A stretch of DNA of 64,000 bases from UJ101 sp965262705 (GCA_965262705.1 OZ253556.1:62001-126000); one strand, 5' to 3'; positions 18,635 to 28,291 are shown, counted from the stretch's first letter. A program made the numbers and translations. The notes: generated from the sequence alone by a model not told the origin.

Positions 18635-20063
18635 AATCAAGTTCTTCTTCATACGTTAATTCTTTTTTAAAGCCAAACATACCGTTACGCTTAATAATCT
18701 CTGCAACGCCATCAGGCACTTTACCTTCCCATCCTTCTTTTCCTTTAACAATCTGGTCGAATATTTCCCGGGAATCAATGCTAAGTAATGATTCGTTGTA
18801 ATTTTCCAAATCGACGATTCGTCCATTGTTTTTAAAATATTTATATAATTCTTTCATTCGAGGATGTATCTTCAGGTTTTCAGAGGTTAGTTTTATGCCG
18901 GTTGTTCTATCTATGTAGGGATATAAATAAATCTTCAAATCCTTAGTAAACAGTTTGCCAAAGGCTTCTAAAACGCCCCCGCTTAGATTTCTATAATATT
19001 TTTCATCAAAAACAGATAGTAAATTGTTAGCGCCCATGGCAATCCCTATTCTGTATTTTGTAAATCTTGAAAAATATTCAACCAATTTGTAATATTCTGA
19101 AAAATCTGAAATTAAAACGGTATATCCCAGACGACATAAAATATCCGTGCGGTCTAAAAAATCTCTTTCATTAATCTCTCCGGAGGATTTTAAATTAGAA
19201 AGCGTTATTTCGAAGAGGGTTTTTGTGCGGGTCTTATCAACCTTTTTTTCCTGAATAAATTGATCGTATCCTAAACTGAATAAATCCATATTTACTTTCG
19301 TTACCGGGCGAAAATTTCCACGCAAGACAAATATATTTTTCTTGTACAACAGATGAGCGGGTAAAAGGTTATTTCCATCCGGACCGAAAATTATCGCATC
19401 AGTAAAATTATTTTTGACCAGTTGCAGGCTCATCAACCGATTGTCCACATAAGCAAAACGAGGACCCGAAAAATTAATCATATCGAGTTCTATTTGATCT
19501 CTATGTAAGTTATCATACAATGATAATAATAACTTCTTAGGTTTTTCATGATAATAATATGCCCCATAAATCAGGTTAGTGCCTATAGTACCAAGTGTTT
19601 CTTGCTGAAGACGAGCATCGTTTTCATGAAATCGGATATGAAAAATAATTTCATTGTAATCTTCATCTGGTGCTAACTGAAAACGAATACCTACCCAGCC
19701 ATGTCCTTTGAAAGTTCGTGCATAATTAATGGTTGTAACTGTATTAGCATAAGAAAAAAAGCAGGTTTGGGAATGATTTTCCCTTGAAAGTCTTTTTTCA
19801 AGAAGCGATACTTCCCAATTAATCATTTTTCTTAAGCGGGTCTCTGTTACATAGCGACCATCTTCTTCTACACCATAAATGGCATCGCTGAATTTCTTAT
19901 CATAAGCCGACATGGCTTTGGCTATAGTTCCTGAAGCGCCACCTGCCCTAAAAAAATGGCGAACGGTTTCCTGACCTGCTCCTACTTCAGCAAAAGTGCC
20001 GTAAATATGGCGATTTAAATTGATTTCAAGACTTTTTTGCTTAGAGGTTAAAACTCTTTCCAT
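18633..20063 (-). CDS. Conserved Bacteroidota protein of unknown function
   Basis: 476 residues, soluble, no signal peptide and no membrane segments. I recognise it as a protein conserved across flavobacteria, but sequence databases give it unrelated names and I assign no function. Visible blocks: GTFAEVGAGQETVRHFFRAG, GASGTIAKAMSAYDKK, and a long second half with IGIAMGANNLLSVFDEKYY. The ATG is well supported. The stop TGA is created by the end of a MITE-like repeat, so the native C terminus may have been altered. Confidence 0.7.
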   Translation of the reverse strand: MERVLTSKQKSLEINLNRHIYGTFAEVGAGQETVRHFFRAGGASGTIAKAMSAYDKKFSDAIYGVEEDGRYVTETRLRKMINWEVSLLEKRLSRENHSQTCFFSYANTVTTINYARTFKGHGWVGIRFQLAPDEDYNEIIFHIRFHENDARLQQETLGTIGTNLIYGAYYYHEKPKKLLLSLYDNLHRDQIELDMINFSGPRFAYVDNRLMSLQLVKNNFTDAIIFGPDGNNLLPAHLLYKKNIFVLRGNFRPVTKVNMDLFSLGYDQFIQEKKVDKTRTKTLFEITLSNLKSSGEINERDFLDRTDILCRLGYTVLISDFSEYYKLVEYFSRFTKYRIGIAMGANNLLSVFDEKYYRNLSGGVLEAFGKLFTKDLKIYLYPYIDRTTGIKLTSENLKIHPRMKELYKYFKNNGRIVDLENYNESLLSIDSREIFDQIVKGKEGWEGKVPDGVAEIIKRNGMFGFKKELTYEEELD

Positions 20064-20076
20064 GTTTTTATCTTGT

Positions 20077-20084
20077 TATATTTG
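20077..20084 (+). promoter_or_regulatory. -7 promoter element for the MBL hydrolase gene
   Basis: TATATTTG, 35 bp before the ATG at 20120. Confidence 0.5.
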
Positions 20085-20119
20085 TATGGGTGTTTTGAGA
20101 CATTAAAATTATAAAAAAT

Positions 20120-20899
20120 ATGTCAAGTACGAGTAAAGAAATTATTTTTTTAGGAACGGGTTCTTCACTTGGAAGTCCTGTCATCGGGTTTAATCATCCG
20201 GTATGCTATTCTAAAGACTCCAAAGATCGACGGTTTCGCAGTGCTATTTTGATAAAAAAAAATAAAAAAACCTTACTTATAGATTGTGGTCCTGATTTTA
20301 GGATTCAAATGCTTAGAGCCGGATGTACTCAACTTCACGGGATATTATTTACGCATGATCATGCTGACCATACTGCAGGGTTAGATGATATTCGTCCGTT
20401 TAATTTCCTGATGAAAAAAGCACTGCCTATTTATGCAGAAAAACGAGTGATTAAAGCATTGAAAAATCGTTTTAATTATTGTTTTGCATCATCTCATTAT
20501 CCTAGTGCACCGGAACTAGCTCCTTATATAATAGATGAAAGTCCTTTATTTATTGAAGGAATTAAAATCATTCCTATACGTGTTATACATGGAGATCTTC
20601 CTATTCTTGGTTATCGAATAGATGATTTTGCTTATATAACGGATGCGAATTATATTAGTGAAAATTCTCTTGAAAAGTTGAAAAATTTAAAGACTTTGGT
20701 TATCAATGCTTTGCGCAAAGATGTTTCTCATCATTCACAATATATTTTACCGGAAGCGCTCGAAGTAGTTAAGAAACTACAACCTGAAAAAGCCTATATT
20801 ACGCATATAAGCCCGACGATGGGATTTCATCAACAAGTGGAAGAAGAACTTCCTAATGGGGTTTCCCTTGCTTATGACGGGTTGCAGCTTTTCTTATGA
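20120..20899 (+). CDS. MBL-fold metallo-hydrolase
   Basis: 259 residues. N-terminal FLGTGSSLGSPVIG, metal ligands HDHADH at 79-84, a further ligand region RVIHGDLPILGYR and AYITDAN, and a final THISPTMG. It resembles the PhnP/lipoate-ligase-associated branch of the beta-lactamase fold (phosphodiesterase-type). Substrate unknown. It is divergent from the preceding unknown gene. Confidence 0.87.
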   Translation: MSSTSKEIIFLGTGSSLGSPVIGFNHPVCYSKDSKDRRFRSAILIKKNKKTLLIDCGPDFRIQMLRAGCTQLHGILFTHDHADHTAGLDDIRPFNFLMKKALPIYAEKRVIKALKNRFNYCFASSHYPSAPELAPYIIDESPLFIEGIKIIPIRVIHGDLPILGYRIDDFAYITDANYISENSLEKLKNLKTLVINALRKDVSHHSQYILPEALEVVKKLQPEKAYITHISPTMGFHQQVEEELPNGVSLAYDGLQLFL

Positions 20900-20903
20900 T
20901 TTT

Positions 20904-20950
20904 GAGACCGTTGCAGAATACACAAAAAACATGAAAAAGGAAGAGTTTAG
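20904..20950 (+). mobile_element. Left-end remnant of a GAGACC repeat
   Basis: GAGACCGTTGCAGAATACAC, then AAAAACATGAAAAAGGAAGA; the rest is missing. The remainder of the gap to 21105 is AT-rich with nothing recognisable. Confidence 0.65.
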
Positions 20951-21105
20951 TTTGCGTGGGACTTTACAATTAAACCATAATAAACTAATTTACAATACTT
21001 TATAAATAATATTTTATAAAATTTGTGTGTAATATGTGTGATTTTTTTAAAATAATGAGGCAAAACTAAGCTAAGATTCTTTATTTAAGTTTTAGCAATT
21101 TTTCT

Positions 21106-21340
21106 TATATTTGTTAGATGTTTAAAACGATTGAAAATAAATGATAAACTCGTTAATGAAAGGGATTTAGCATATCGAAATATGTTTTATAGCATAAAAA
21201 GCATTGATTTATTAGTAATTTCTATTTGCATTGCGGGAATATATGGTTGTTTAATGAAATATTTACTTGATAAGTCGTTAGATGTAAATTTATTTGCTTT
21301 TTATTTTTTTATAAAAAGTATTCCTATCCATTTTTAAATA
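21106..21340 (+). pseudogene. Remnant of a small membrane protein gene
   Basis: A TATATTTG promoter element (21106-21113) precedes a frame that lacks a good start (TTG at 21131; the ATG at 21119 runs into TGA after eight codons). It encodes NERDLAYRNMFYSIKSIDLL plus one membrane segment and then runs into the antisense of hicA. It looks like the 5' part of a gene cut off where the toxin-antitoxin module begins. The original function is unknown. Confidence 0.45.
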
Positions 21341-21535
21341 ACGAAGAACTTGTTTTACAATAAATTCAGGGACTGGATCAATATGCGTTTGAATTGTTAT
21401 CGGTCTGTCCATTCCTTTTTTAGACCACTTCTCATGCCCTCCTCTGCCTTTCGTGTTTTTTATAACGTTCAAGCCTTCACTTTTGAGAAATTCCCCAAAA
21501 TTTTTTAAAGAAATGTTAGATAATTTACTTTGCAT
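21290..21535 (-). CDS. hicA: HicA-type toxin
   Basis: 81 residues, basic, matching the HicA mRNA-interferase fold: NFGEFLKSEGLNVIKNTKG, the catalytic-His region GGHEKWSK, then RPITIQTH and a C-terminal helix. HicA cleaves mRNA and blocks translation. Its ATG follows directly after the stop of the upstream hicB gene. Order antitoxin-toxin is the less common arrangement for HicAB. Confidence 0.75.
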   Translation of the reverse strand: MQSKLSNISLKNFGEFLKSEGLNVIKNTKGRGGHEKWSKKGMDRPITIQTHIDPVPEFIVKQVLRYLKMDRNTFYKKIKSK

Positions 21536-21910
21536 TTAGGCATAAACAGGAATTCCAACTTCTTTGTGAAAAGTGTGAGTATTATATTTATTAATGATTT
21601 CAGAAGTCTGTTTATTTATTTTTATTTCAGGCATATAGGCTTTTTTTGATTTTACTTTCCATCCTAAAGTGGTAAGCACCTTATGTAATGTTTTTTTCTT
21701 TGAAGTATAATCAATAAAATCTTCTAAAACAATTTCAAAAGAAGATTTAGCATCCTCTTCGCTATTGCCATAGCCTGTTAAATCTAAATGAGGCGAATAA
21801 ACAAAATGAACGTTGTTTTCATCTTTAAATGAAATAAGGAGAAGCCTAAAAACTACTTTTTCTTTATTATTTTCAAACTCACCTCCCACAATTATTTTTC
21901 CCATTTTCAT
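21536..21910 (-). CDS. hicB: HicB-type antitoxin
   Basis: 124 residues. The first part has the partial RNase H-like fold of HicB: FVYSPHLDLTGYGNSEEDAKSSFEIVLEDF. It neutralises HicA and usually represses its own operon. The C-terminal half shows no obvious HTH or ribbon-helix-helix that I can assign, although PEIKINKQTSEIINKY could be a short DNA-binding segment. Adjacent to hicA with no spacer. Confidence 0.72.
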   Translation of the reverse strand: MKMGKIIVGGEFENNKEKVVFRLLLISFKDENNVHFVYSPHLDLTGYGNSEEDAKSSFEIVLEDFIDYTSKKKTLHKVLTTLGWKVKSKKAYMPEIKINKQTSEIINKYNTHTFHKEVGIPVYA

Positions 21911-22003
21911 GATTTTTCTATAACAAAATTACAAAAAATATTTTTACTCAAACAACACGTGTCCTGTCCCTACTCTCTCTGCGCGGTACTTCAGTTTACA
22001 GAG

Positions 22004-22036
22004 TGCTTTTTATAGAGTACTTTTTACAACGGTCTC
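22004..22036 (+). mobile_element. Right-end remnant of a GAGACC repeat
   Basis: GAGTGCTTTTTATAGAGTAC then TTTTTACAACGGTCTC. Only a right end is visible. Confidence 0.55.
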
Positions 22037-22085
22037 GATTTAAGCGCTAAAGGGTTCAAAACCACATAATATTTATTGCTTAGAT

Positions 22086-23519
22086 TTATTTTTCTCGGGT
22101 TAATTGATATTGAATATCCTCTAAATATTCTTTAAATTTTTTATTTGTTTCTGCAAGATCACTAACTGTCCTACACGCATATAGTACAGTTGCATGGTCA
22201 CGTTTACCTATTTGTTTTCCTATATTAGCCAGTGAGTTTTTTGTTAGTTTCTTAGCAAAATACATAGCCAGATGCCTGGCTTGAACCACATTTCGTTTAC
22301 GTGTCTTTGATTGTATTTCGTCAATAGATATATTAAAATAACTACTAATAATATCTTGTATTTTTTTTATGGAAATTTCTTTTTGTTTATAATTCGTAAA
22401 GTCAACTAATGTTTTTTTAACCAAATCAATCGTAATTTCTTTTTTGTTTAGTGAAGATTGTGCCATAATAGAGATTAAGGCACCTTCAAGTTCTCGAATA
22501 TTACTGGTGATTTTTAAAGCAATATAATCAACGATTTCCTGGTCCATATTAATTCCATCCCGAAACAGTTTATTTTTTAAAATGTTCACGCGGGTGTTAA
22601 AATTCGGTGTTTTCAGATCAGCAGAAAGCCCCCATTTGAAACGAGAAACCAGTCGCCGCTCCATATCCTGGATATCCACCGGAGATTTATCCGAGGTAAA
22701 TACCAGTTGTTTGTTACATTGATGCAGGTGATTAAATATATGAAAAAATGCATTTTGTGTTGCACTCTTGCCTGAGAGAAAATGGATATCATCAACAATT
22801 AGAATATCTATCATTTGATAAAAATAAATAAAGTCATTTCTTGTATTACTTTTTACTGCGCTTACATATTGTTGTGTGAATTTTTCAGCCGAAACGTATA
22901 GAACGGTCTTTTCAGGTTGTTTTTCTTTGACTTCAATTCCAATCGCATTACCGAGATGCGTTTTTCCTAATCCCACATTTCCATAGATAAACAAAGGATT
23001 AAAAGAAGTCCCCCCGGGGCGATTAGCTATAGATTTGCCGGCTGAACGAGCCAGACGATTTGATTCTCCTTCGATAAAATTGTCAAATGAATAATTTAGA
23101 TTTAGCTGAGGGTCCACACTCATCTTTTTTAAGCCAGGAATAATAAACGGATTTCTTATTTGGGTATTATCTAATGAAATAGGGCCGTTTACCTCCTGCG
23201 GTTTCATTTTTGATATTCTGGAACCCGGAAGACTTTGTTTATGCACTAATTTATGCGATGATTTTTTTTCCATTGCAATATCATACATTAACTTTGCTTC
23301 AACGCCTAATTCCTTTACTAAAGCCATTCTTAGTAATTTCACATAATGTTCTTCTAACCATTCATAAAAGAAACGGCTGGGAACCTCAATCCGCAATAAT
23401 TTATCAGTAAGTGCAACAGGTATGATAGGCAAAAACCATGTTTCATAAACCTCATCGCTAATATTGTCTCTTATAAACAATAAACAATTTTTCCATACAG
23501 ATGTAGCTGTTTTTTGCAT
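22086..23519 (-). CDS. dnaA: Chromosomal replication initiator DnaA
   Basis: 477 residues. N-terminal domain I (TSVWKNCLLFIRDNISDEVYETWF), Walker A GNVGLGKTHLG near 180, Walker B VDDIHFLSGK, and the C-terminal box-binding domain with RDHATVLYACRTV. It binds origin DnaA boxes and melts the origin. The start ATG at 23517-23519 fits the family N terminus. It is monocistronic between repeats. rnpA lies 3.7 kb away on the same strand. Confidence 0.97.
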   Translation of the reverse strand: MQKTATSVWKNCLLFIRDNISDEVYETWFLPIIPVALTDKLLRIEVPSRFFYEWLEEHYVKLLRMALVKELGVEAKLMYDIAMEKKSSHKLVHKQSLPGSRISKMKPQEVNGPISLDNTQIRNPFIIPGLKKMSVDPQLNLNYSFDNFIEGESNRLARSAGKSIANRPGGTSFNPLFIYGNVGLGKTHLGNAIGIEVKEKQPEKTVLYVSAEKFTQQYVSAVKSNTRNDFIYFYQMIDILIVDDIHFLSGKSATQNAFFHIFNHLHQCNKQLVFTSDKSPVDIQDMERRLVSRFKWGLSADLKTPNFNTRVNILKNKLFRDGINMDQEIVDYIALKITSNIRELEGALISIMAQSSLNKKEITIDLVKKTLVDFTNYKQKEISIKKIQDIISSYFNISIDEIQSKTRKRNVVQARHLAMYFAKKLTKNSLANIGKQIGKRDHATVLYACRTVSDLAETNKKFKEYLEDIQYQLTREK

Positions 23520-23711
23520 TAAAATTTTTATAACTTAGTTAATAATTTAAGTTTTATTGTAATATTTTAACAAAATTTTTGTTAGTTTAGTAAAAATAGT
23601 AAAATTTAAAATCTTTTCAAAAATGTGAATATTTATTTGAAAAAAAAAATGAAAATGGTATTGACTTTTAAAAAAATTATTCTTATGGATGCGTAGTTTT
23701 TTACTAAAAAA
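23520..23711. other. AT-rich region upstream of dnaA
   Basis: About 190 bp of very AT-rich sequence with A and T runs. I see no exact TTATCCACA box; the nearest is ATATTCACA on the minus strand near 23627. Not enough to call an origin. Confidence 0.4.
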
Positions 23712-24019
23712 AAGACCCTTGCAGAATAAATAAAAAGTTATAAATGCTAAAGCATTTAGCTCACGCTAACTTTAGCTTTGCTTACTTTCAGTTCAGTTAA
23801 CTTCAAACTACCTCCTTACTTCGGCAAGTGATTATTGAGCACAGTAGAAAATATGGTTCCTGAGTACTTCGATAGGCTCAGTAACCACCTGTCAAAGTAC
23901 TCAGCTAACGAAAAACCCTCATAAACAAAAGATTGATGCAGTGTTTAATTTTATCAGGCGTTGCATTTTAATTAGATTCGCTAACTTGCAGTTGATAGAG
24001 TACTTTTTACAAAAGTCTC
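23712..24019 (+). mobile_element. Long composite GAGACC-family repeat
   Basis: 308 bp, the longest copy. AAGACCCTTGCAGAATAAAT at the left, TACTTTTTACAAAAGTCTC at the right. Inside are the CTTTAGCTTTGC/TTCAGTT module, a palindromic pair with GAGTACTTCGATAGGCTCAG and GTCAAAGTACTCAGC, and a decayed core. It ends 5 bp before the thioesterase ATG, so any promoter for that gene lies in the repeat. Confidence 0.75.
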
Positions 24020-24024
24020 AAAAA

Positions 24025-24417
24025 ATGAATAAAAAAATGATTGTTATTAGGGTTCGATATGTAGAAACAGACCAAATGGGCGTGGTGCATCATAGCAGCT
24101 ATGTTCAATATTTAGAGGTAGCCCGGATAGAGTTTTTAAGAGGTAAGGGTGTTATTTATAAGGAGATAGAAGAAAAGGGTGTTTTACTCCCTGTTTTAAA
24201 TTTAGAAATCAAGTATATTTATCCGGCCTTCTACGATGATTTACTTCATATAGAGGTAATAATCCAGGAAATTAAAGGTGCCCGTATCTTTTTCGAGTAC
24301 AAAATTTTTAATGAGGTGAAGTTGATAAGCAGCGCTAAAACTACCTTAGCATTTATTTCAAAAAAGTCTGGAAAACCTATTTTATGCCCTGATTGGTTTT
24401 ATCGATTATTATTTTAA
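24025..24417 (+). CDS. Acyl-CoA thioesterase, YbgC/4HBT family
   Basis: 130 residues, hot-dog fold. The active-site segment is ETDQMGVVHHSSYVQYLEVAR with the conserved Asp of the 4-hydroxybenzoyl-CoA thioesterase family. The frame is open upstream to 23941, but that part is repeat sequence, so I start at the ATG at 24025. It hydrolyses acyl-CoA or acyl-ACP thioesters; substrate unknown. Confidence 0.88.
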   Translation: MNKKMIVIRVRYVETDQMGVVHHSSYVQYLEVARIEFLRGKGVIYKEIEEKGVLLPVLNLEIKYIYPAFYDDLLHIEVIIQEIKGARIFFEYKIFNEVKLISSAKTTLAFISKKSGKPILCPDWFYRLLF

Positions 24418-24470
24418 ATGTATAAGTAAAAAATATCACGGGATTATAAAATAGGGTATTGAAAGAATTG

Positions 24471-24548
24471 AGATTTTTGTAAAAAGCTTGTATTGAGTTT
24501 GTCGAAATGCACTCTATCAACTGCAAGTCAGGGCTAGCTAAAAGCCTT
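24471..24548 (+). mobile_element. Short GAGACC-family repeat, degenerate
   Basis: GAGATTTTTGTAAAAAGC, CTTGTATTGAGTTTGTCG, AACTGCAAGTCAGGGCTAGC, AAAAGCC. Same module order as the element at 28434-28512. Confidence 0.6.
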
Positions 24549-24576
24549 TCAATTTTTATACTCACAGCAAAATATA

Positions 24577-24584
24577 TACTTTTG
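24577..24584 (+). promoter_or_regulatory. -7 promoter element for the beta-helix lipoprotein
   Basis: TACTTTTG (TAnnTTTG), 21 bp before the ATG at 24606. Confidence 0.45.
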
Positions 24585-24605
24585 TAACAAATACCCGATC
24601 AAGTG

Positions 24606-26015
24606 ATGAATTTCATAAAGTATTTTGATAGTGCGTTTCTTATTATTTTTTTGATAATTTCTTGTCAAGAACATTTTAATGAGCAGCTGCCCACCCGAAA
24701 ACTCAAACTATCAAGTAACGAGATCAATTTCTACACTACATTTACAAAACTTACCTCTCCCACTTATCAATTAAAAATAACCAATCAGGAACATAATGAT
24801 ATTTTAATTCCGTCCATCCGTTTGGAAAAAGAAGAAAATTCCTATTATAATTTAGAAGTCAACGGGAATAAGAACAAAGAAAATATATATCATAATATCC
24901 TAATTAGAAAAAATGACTTTATTACTTTATACCTTACTATTACCCCTCTAGGAAATAAACATATTCAATATGAAGATAATCTACTCATTAAGCTTCCGAA
25001 CACACAGCAAAAAGTTAAACTTTCATCAAACATTGAAAATGCAGAATTATTAAAGTCGCCATCTAAAGATAAGCCCTATAAAATTACCACAGATACAAAA
25101 TGGGATAATAAAAAATCCAGAATTATTTACGGCAGCCTTGTAGTCAGTTCTGGGGCGCAACTAACGATAGAAAAAGGAACAAAAATTTACTTTAATTCTA
25201 AAGGAACAATATCAATAGAAAAGAACGCAAAACTCATAATTAACGGGACAAAAGACGAACCGATTAATTTTAGAGGATATCGAACCAAACCTTTGTATGA
25301 TACCTTAGCCGGAACGTGGGAAGGAATCACCTTTGAGAAAAATGCAGCAGGAGAAATAAACTACGCCTACATCACCGGAGCAAAAACGGCAATTAAGGCA
25401 ACAGAAGCTAACTTAACCTTGACAAACGCACAAATCTATAACTCGCAGCAATTCGGCCTTTTTGGCGAAAACGCATCTATAAAAGCATCTAATTTAACTA
25501 TCAATCAATCAGGACGATATAGTGTATTTTTAAACAAAGGTGGAAATTATAATTTTGAACAATGTACATTGGTTAATTATTGGCCTCTTAACTCAAAAGA
25601 AGAAGGTGCATTATATGTAAGTAATGTTCAAAATAAAAGCGGGAATCTGACTTATAATGCCTTAGATGCCGCATTTGCAAACAATATAATCTTTAGTCGT
25701 GATGCTGATGGATTAACCCTTTTCTTTGATAAGGAAAAAGCACCGGTAAACATTTTATTTAACACCAATTTAATTAATGAGCGTTCTCAAGAAATTGACT
25801 TTACTTCATCTATTTTCAAAGGGAATATATTAAAAAAAAGCCCTTTGCTAAAGAACGCAAATACGTTCTCAAATCATAATTTAGAATTAATGAAAAACTC
25901 TCCAGCCTTAGATGTTGGGAAATTAAGCATCGCACAGAAGCATCCTATCGACCTTTTAGGGATAAATAGAACTGTAACCCCTGACCTTGGTGCTTATGAA
26001 TTTACTAACCATTAG
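24606..26015 (+). CDS. Parallel beta-helix lipoprotein
   Basis: 469 residues. A signal peptide ends LIISC, a lipobox, so the mature protein is membrane-anchored. Residues about 150-440 form a right-handed beta-helix pattern: IYGSLVVSSGAQLTIEKGTK, GTISIEKNAKLIINGTKDEP, ITGAKTAIKATEANLTLTN. The C terminus IDLLGINRTVTPDLGAYEF is typical of such Bacteroidota proteins. A GTG lies 3 bp upstream of the ATG; I prefer the ATG. Substrate unknown, perhaps a polysaccharide. Confidence 0.82.
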   Translation: MNFIKYFDSAFLIIFLIISCQEHFNEQLPTRKLKLSSNEINFYTTFTKLTSPTYQLKITNQEHNDILIPSIRLEKEENSYYNLEVNGNKNKENIYHNILIRKNDFITLYLTITPLGNKHIQYEDNLLIKLPNTQQKVKLSSNIENAELLKSPSKDKPYKITTDTKWDNKKSRIIYGSLVVSSGAQLTIEKGTKIYFNSKGTISIEKNAKLIINGTKDEPINFRGYRTKPLYDTLAGTWEGITFEKNAAGEINYAYITGAKTAIKATEANLTLTNAQIYNSQQFGLFGENASIKASNLTINQSGRYSVFLNKGGNYNFEQCTLVNYWPLNSKEEGALYVSNVQNKSGNLTYNALDAAFANNIIFSRDADGLTLFFDKEKAPVNILFNTNLINERSQEIDFTSSIFKGNILKKSPLLKNANTFSNHNLELMKNSPALDVGKLSIAQKHPIDLLGINRTVTPDLGAYEFTNH

Positions 26016-26048
26016 ATGCTTTCTTTTTCTCTTATATCGCGTGCATAT

Positions 26049-27758
26049 TTAATGTTCTTTCTTTTTAAATTTAATTCCCTCTTCATCAATATCAACGCTC
26101 CCTTCTTCATTTGAGATATGAATCCCTTTTTTATCAATATAGATAGCCTTTTTTCCGGATTTGTATATGCCGTAGTCTTCGTCATTATCTGCCTCACAAT
26201 CTAAGCAAACGAGACCGCTTTGCGTCATTTGCCATGTTCGTTTCTCTTCTGAATCCTCATCGTACTCGTAGTTAATTAAGTTTCCGTTCAGGTTAAATCG
26301 TTTTTCAATAGAGACTTTTTGCCGAATGGGCAGGTACAAAACGAAGCGTAGGTTTTGTGAGCGCCATTTTACATTTTTAGGAATGGAAAATCTGTCGGCT
26401 ACTTTTATTTGCGATGAATCAACCTGCACTTTATATCGGATAGATCTTGTATTTTTTACGGCATCTTCCTGATTTCGTCCTCTCCCGTGAAATATGGTTA
26501 CCAGGTGAATTTCTTTATCCATTGATTTCTTAACTTGCAAATTCACCTTACCAAAAGCGTGAATGAGATTGCCTGATGAATCAGAAAAATAATTACACTT
26601 ATTCATTATTCCAAAATGAGATATACGGGCAGTATTTTCTTCTTTCAGACGATGATAAGATGGAATAATGCTTATGGGCAGGGTGATGCTATCCTGCGCA
26701 GGAAGAGTATATTCTTTTTCATAATTATAACTATAAGCTACCTGGCTTGCCTGTGCTATTCTTAAGCCAATTAAGGTAACTATTCCGATAAAAAAAGCAA
26801 TAAGCAGCCCGATAGTAATTTTTTTATTCCATTTTAAATTTCGACTCAGACAATTCAGCCCCAGTTTTAATAATAAAACTAAAAAACTCAATATCGTTAA
26901 TACAATAGCAAATATCCACAAATAATATTGCCAGTTATAAGAGATAAAATGTATGAAAAACTGAGTATATTCGAATCTTTTAAATAAAAAATCATAAGCA
27001 CAAGCTAAAAAGGCGATTAATAAGAAAAAAGTAACGGTAAGGATTATAACCCCGATAAAAATTAATATAATCTCGCCGATAACACGGATTGCACGAACAA
27101 TAAAATCACCTAAATTCTTTGAACGAGGCGCTGCATTTTTTATATTATTTTGCAGATTCTCGCCTAACTTTTCAGTGGTTTCTTTTATATTTTTCAAGTT
27201 AATCGGCTTGCCTTTCATTCTCAGGCGGTCGGCTGTTGTTTTTACCTCAGGCATAACTAACCAGAGGATAATATATAAAACAATCGTTGCGCCATAGGCT
27301 AAGGTTAGCAGTATAATAAGCAACCTTATCCAGGTTACATCAATTCCTATATACTCTGCAATTCCGGCACATACCCCGGCAATTTTGCCGTTTTCCTTAT
27401 CACGGAATAATTTTTTGGTTCGATATTCATCTTTTTCCATTTCTGTCTTCCCTTCATTCCCTGTCTCAAATTCATCTTTTGCTGATTCTTCAGGGTATTC
27501 ATCTAAATAATCTTCAGGTCGCCCCAGTATTTCTTGTATTTTATCTATTTCAGGCTGCCCAATGACTTGAGCTACTGTCTTCCAGCTACGAAATAATTCT
27601 GCTATTCTTGCTTCAATATCCTGAATAATTTCAGTTTTTCCTTCTTCATTTTTTAATGAATTTTTTATTCTTGAGAGGTATTTTTCCAGCTTTTTATAAG
27701 CCTCTTCGTCTATATGGAAAATTAACCCTCCCAGATTAATTGTCAGTGTTTTGTTCAT
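26049..27758 (-). CDS. PspC-domain membrane protein
   Basis: 569 residues. The N-terminal 90 residues are a regulatory region (MNKTLTINLGGLIFHIDEEA). The PspC domain follows with KLFRDKENGKIAGVCAGIAE and GIDVTWIRLLIILL, then four to five membrane helices and a large C-terminal region ending in repeated acidic strands (IYIDKKGIHISNEEGSVDID). It overlaps the upstream padR gene by 4 bp. In Bacteroidota this pair is a widespread envelope-related unit of unknown mechanism. Confidence 0.87.
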   Translation of the reverse strand: MNKTLTINLGGLIFHIDEEAYKKLEKYLSRIKNSLKNEEGKTEIIQDIEARIAELFRSWKTVAQVIGQPEIDKIQEILGRPEDYLDEYPEESAKDEFETGNEGKTEMEKDEYRTKKLFRDKENGKIAGVCAGIAEYIGIDVTWIRLLIILLTLAYGATIVLYIILWLVMPEVKTTADRLRMKGKPINLKNIKETTEKLGENLQNNIKNAAPRSKNLGDFIVRAIRVIGEIILIFIGVIILTVTFFLLIAFLACAYDFLFKRFEYTQFFIHFISYNWQYYLWIFAIVLTILSFLVLLLKLGLNCLSRNLKWNKKITIGLLIAFFIGIVTLIGLRIAQASQVAYSYNYEKEYTLPAQDSITLPISIIPSYHRLKEENTARISHFGIMNKCNYFSDSSGNLIHAFGKVNLQVKKSMDKEIHLVTIFHGRGRNQEDAVKNTRSIRYKVQVDSSQIKVADRFSIPKNVKWRSQNLRFVLYLPIRQKVSIEKRFNLNGNLINYEYDEDSEEKRTWQMTQSGLVCLDCEADNDEDYGIYKSGKKAIYIDKKGIHISNEEGSVDIDEEGIKFKKKEH

Positions 27759-28090
27759 GATTCTTTGTTTTTTGTAATTTGGTTTACTGTAAAATATAAA
27801 TTCTTCCAGGTCCTGGCTAATTCATTTTTAAAAAGAGCACCTTTTTCTGTCAGCGCATAATACTTGCGAGGAGGTCCTGAAGTAGATTCTACCCACCGAT
27901 AGCTTAATAATCCGGCATTTTTTAACCGTGTAAGCAGCGGATAAAGCGTGCCTTCAACTACCAGCATTTCATTTCGCTTTAGCTCGTTGATAATATCCGG
28001 AGCATATACATCTCCCTTTTCTATTATACTCAAAATGCAATACTCTAAAACGCCTTTTCGCATTTGAGCTTTTGTATTTTCAATTTTCAT
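27755..28090 (-). CDS. PadR-family transcriptional regulator
   Basis: 111 residues: a winged-helix domain (KGVLEYCILSIIEKGDVYAP) with the family motif VVEGTLYPLLTRLKNAGLLS and GPPRKYYALTEKG. It overlaps the pspC gene, so it probably autoregulates this two-gene operon. Confidence 0.92.
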   Translation of the reverse strand: MKIENTKAQMRKGVLEYCILSIIEKGDVYAPDIINELKRNEMLVVEGTLYPLLTRLKNAGLLSYRWVESTSGPPRKYYALTEKGALFKNELARTWKNLYFTVNQITKNKES

Positions 28091-28130
28091 ATTATTTTTT
28101 TAAAAAATTGATGATTTTCATTAGTTTAAA

Positions 28131-28291
28131 GAGACCTTTACACAAAGCACTTTAACAAAAAAATACGACGCTTGAGGAACTGCAAGTCAGCGTAAGCTAA
28201 AATTAAAATCCTCACAACCAAAGGTTGCTCCGGTATTTAATTTTTATCGGGCGTTGCATTTTTTTGTTAGCGTGCTTTTTGCAACGATCTC
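28131..28291. mobile_element. GAGACC-family repeat with long terminal inverted arms
   Basis: 161 bp. The left arm (GAGACCTTTACACAAAGCAC, TAACAAAAAAATACGACGC) is the right-end sequence of other copies in inverse orientation. The right arm is GCGTTGCATTTTTTTGTTAG then GCTTTTTGCAACGATCTC. The outer ~45 bp on each side therefore pair to form a long imperfect hairpin. Confidence 0.82.

Noticed and set aside
23520..23711. Possible replication origin upstream of dnaA
   Set aside because: AT-rich, but no cluster of exact DnaA boxes; only one imperfect match.
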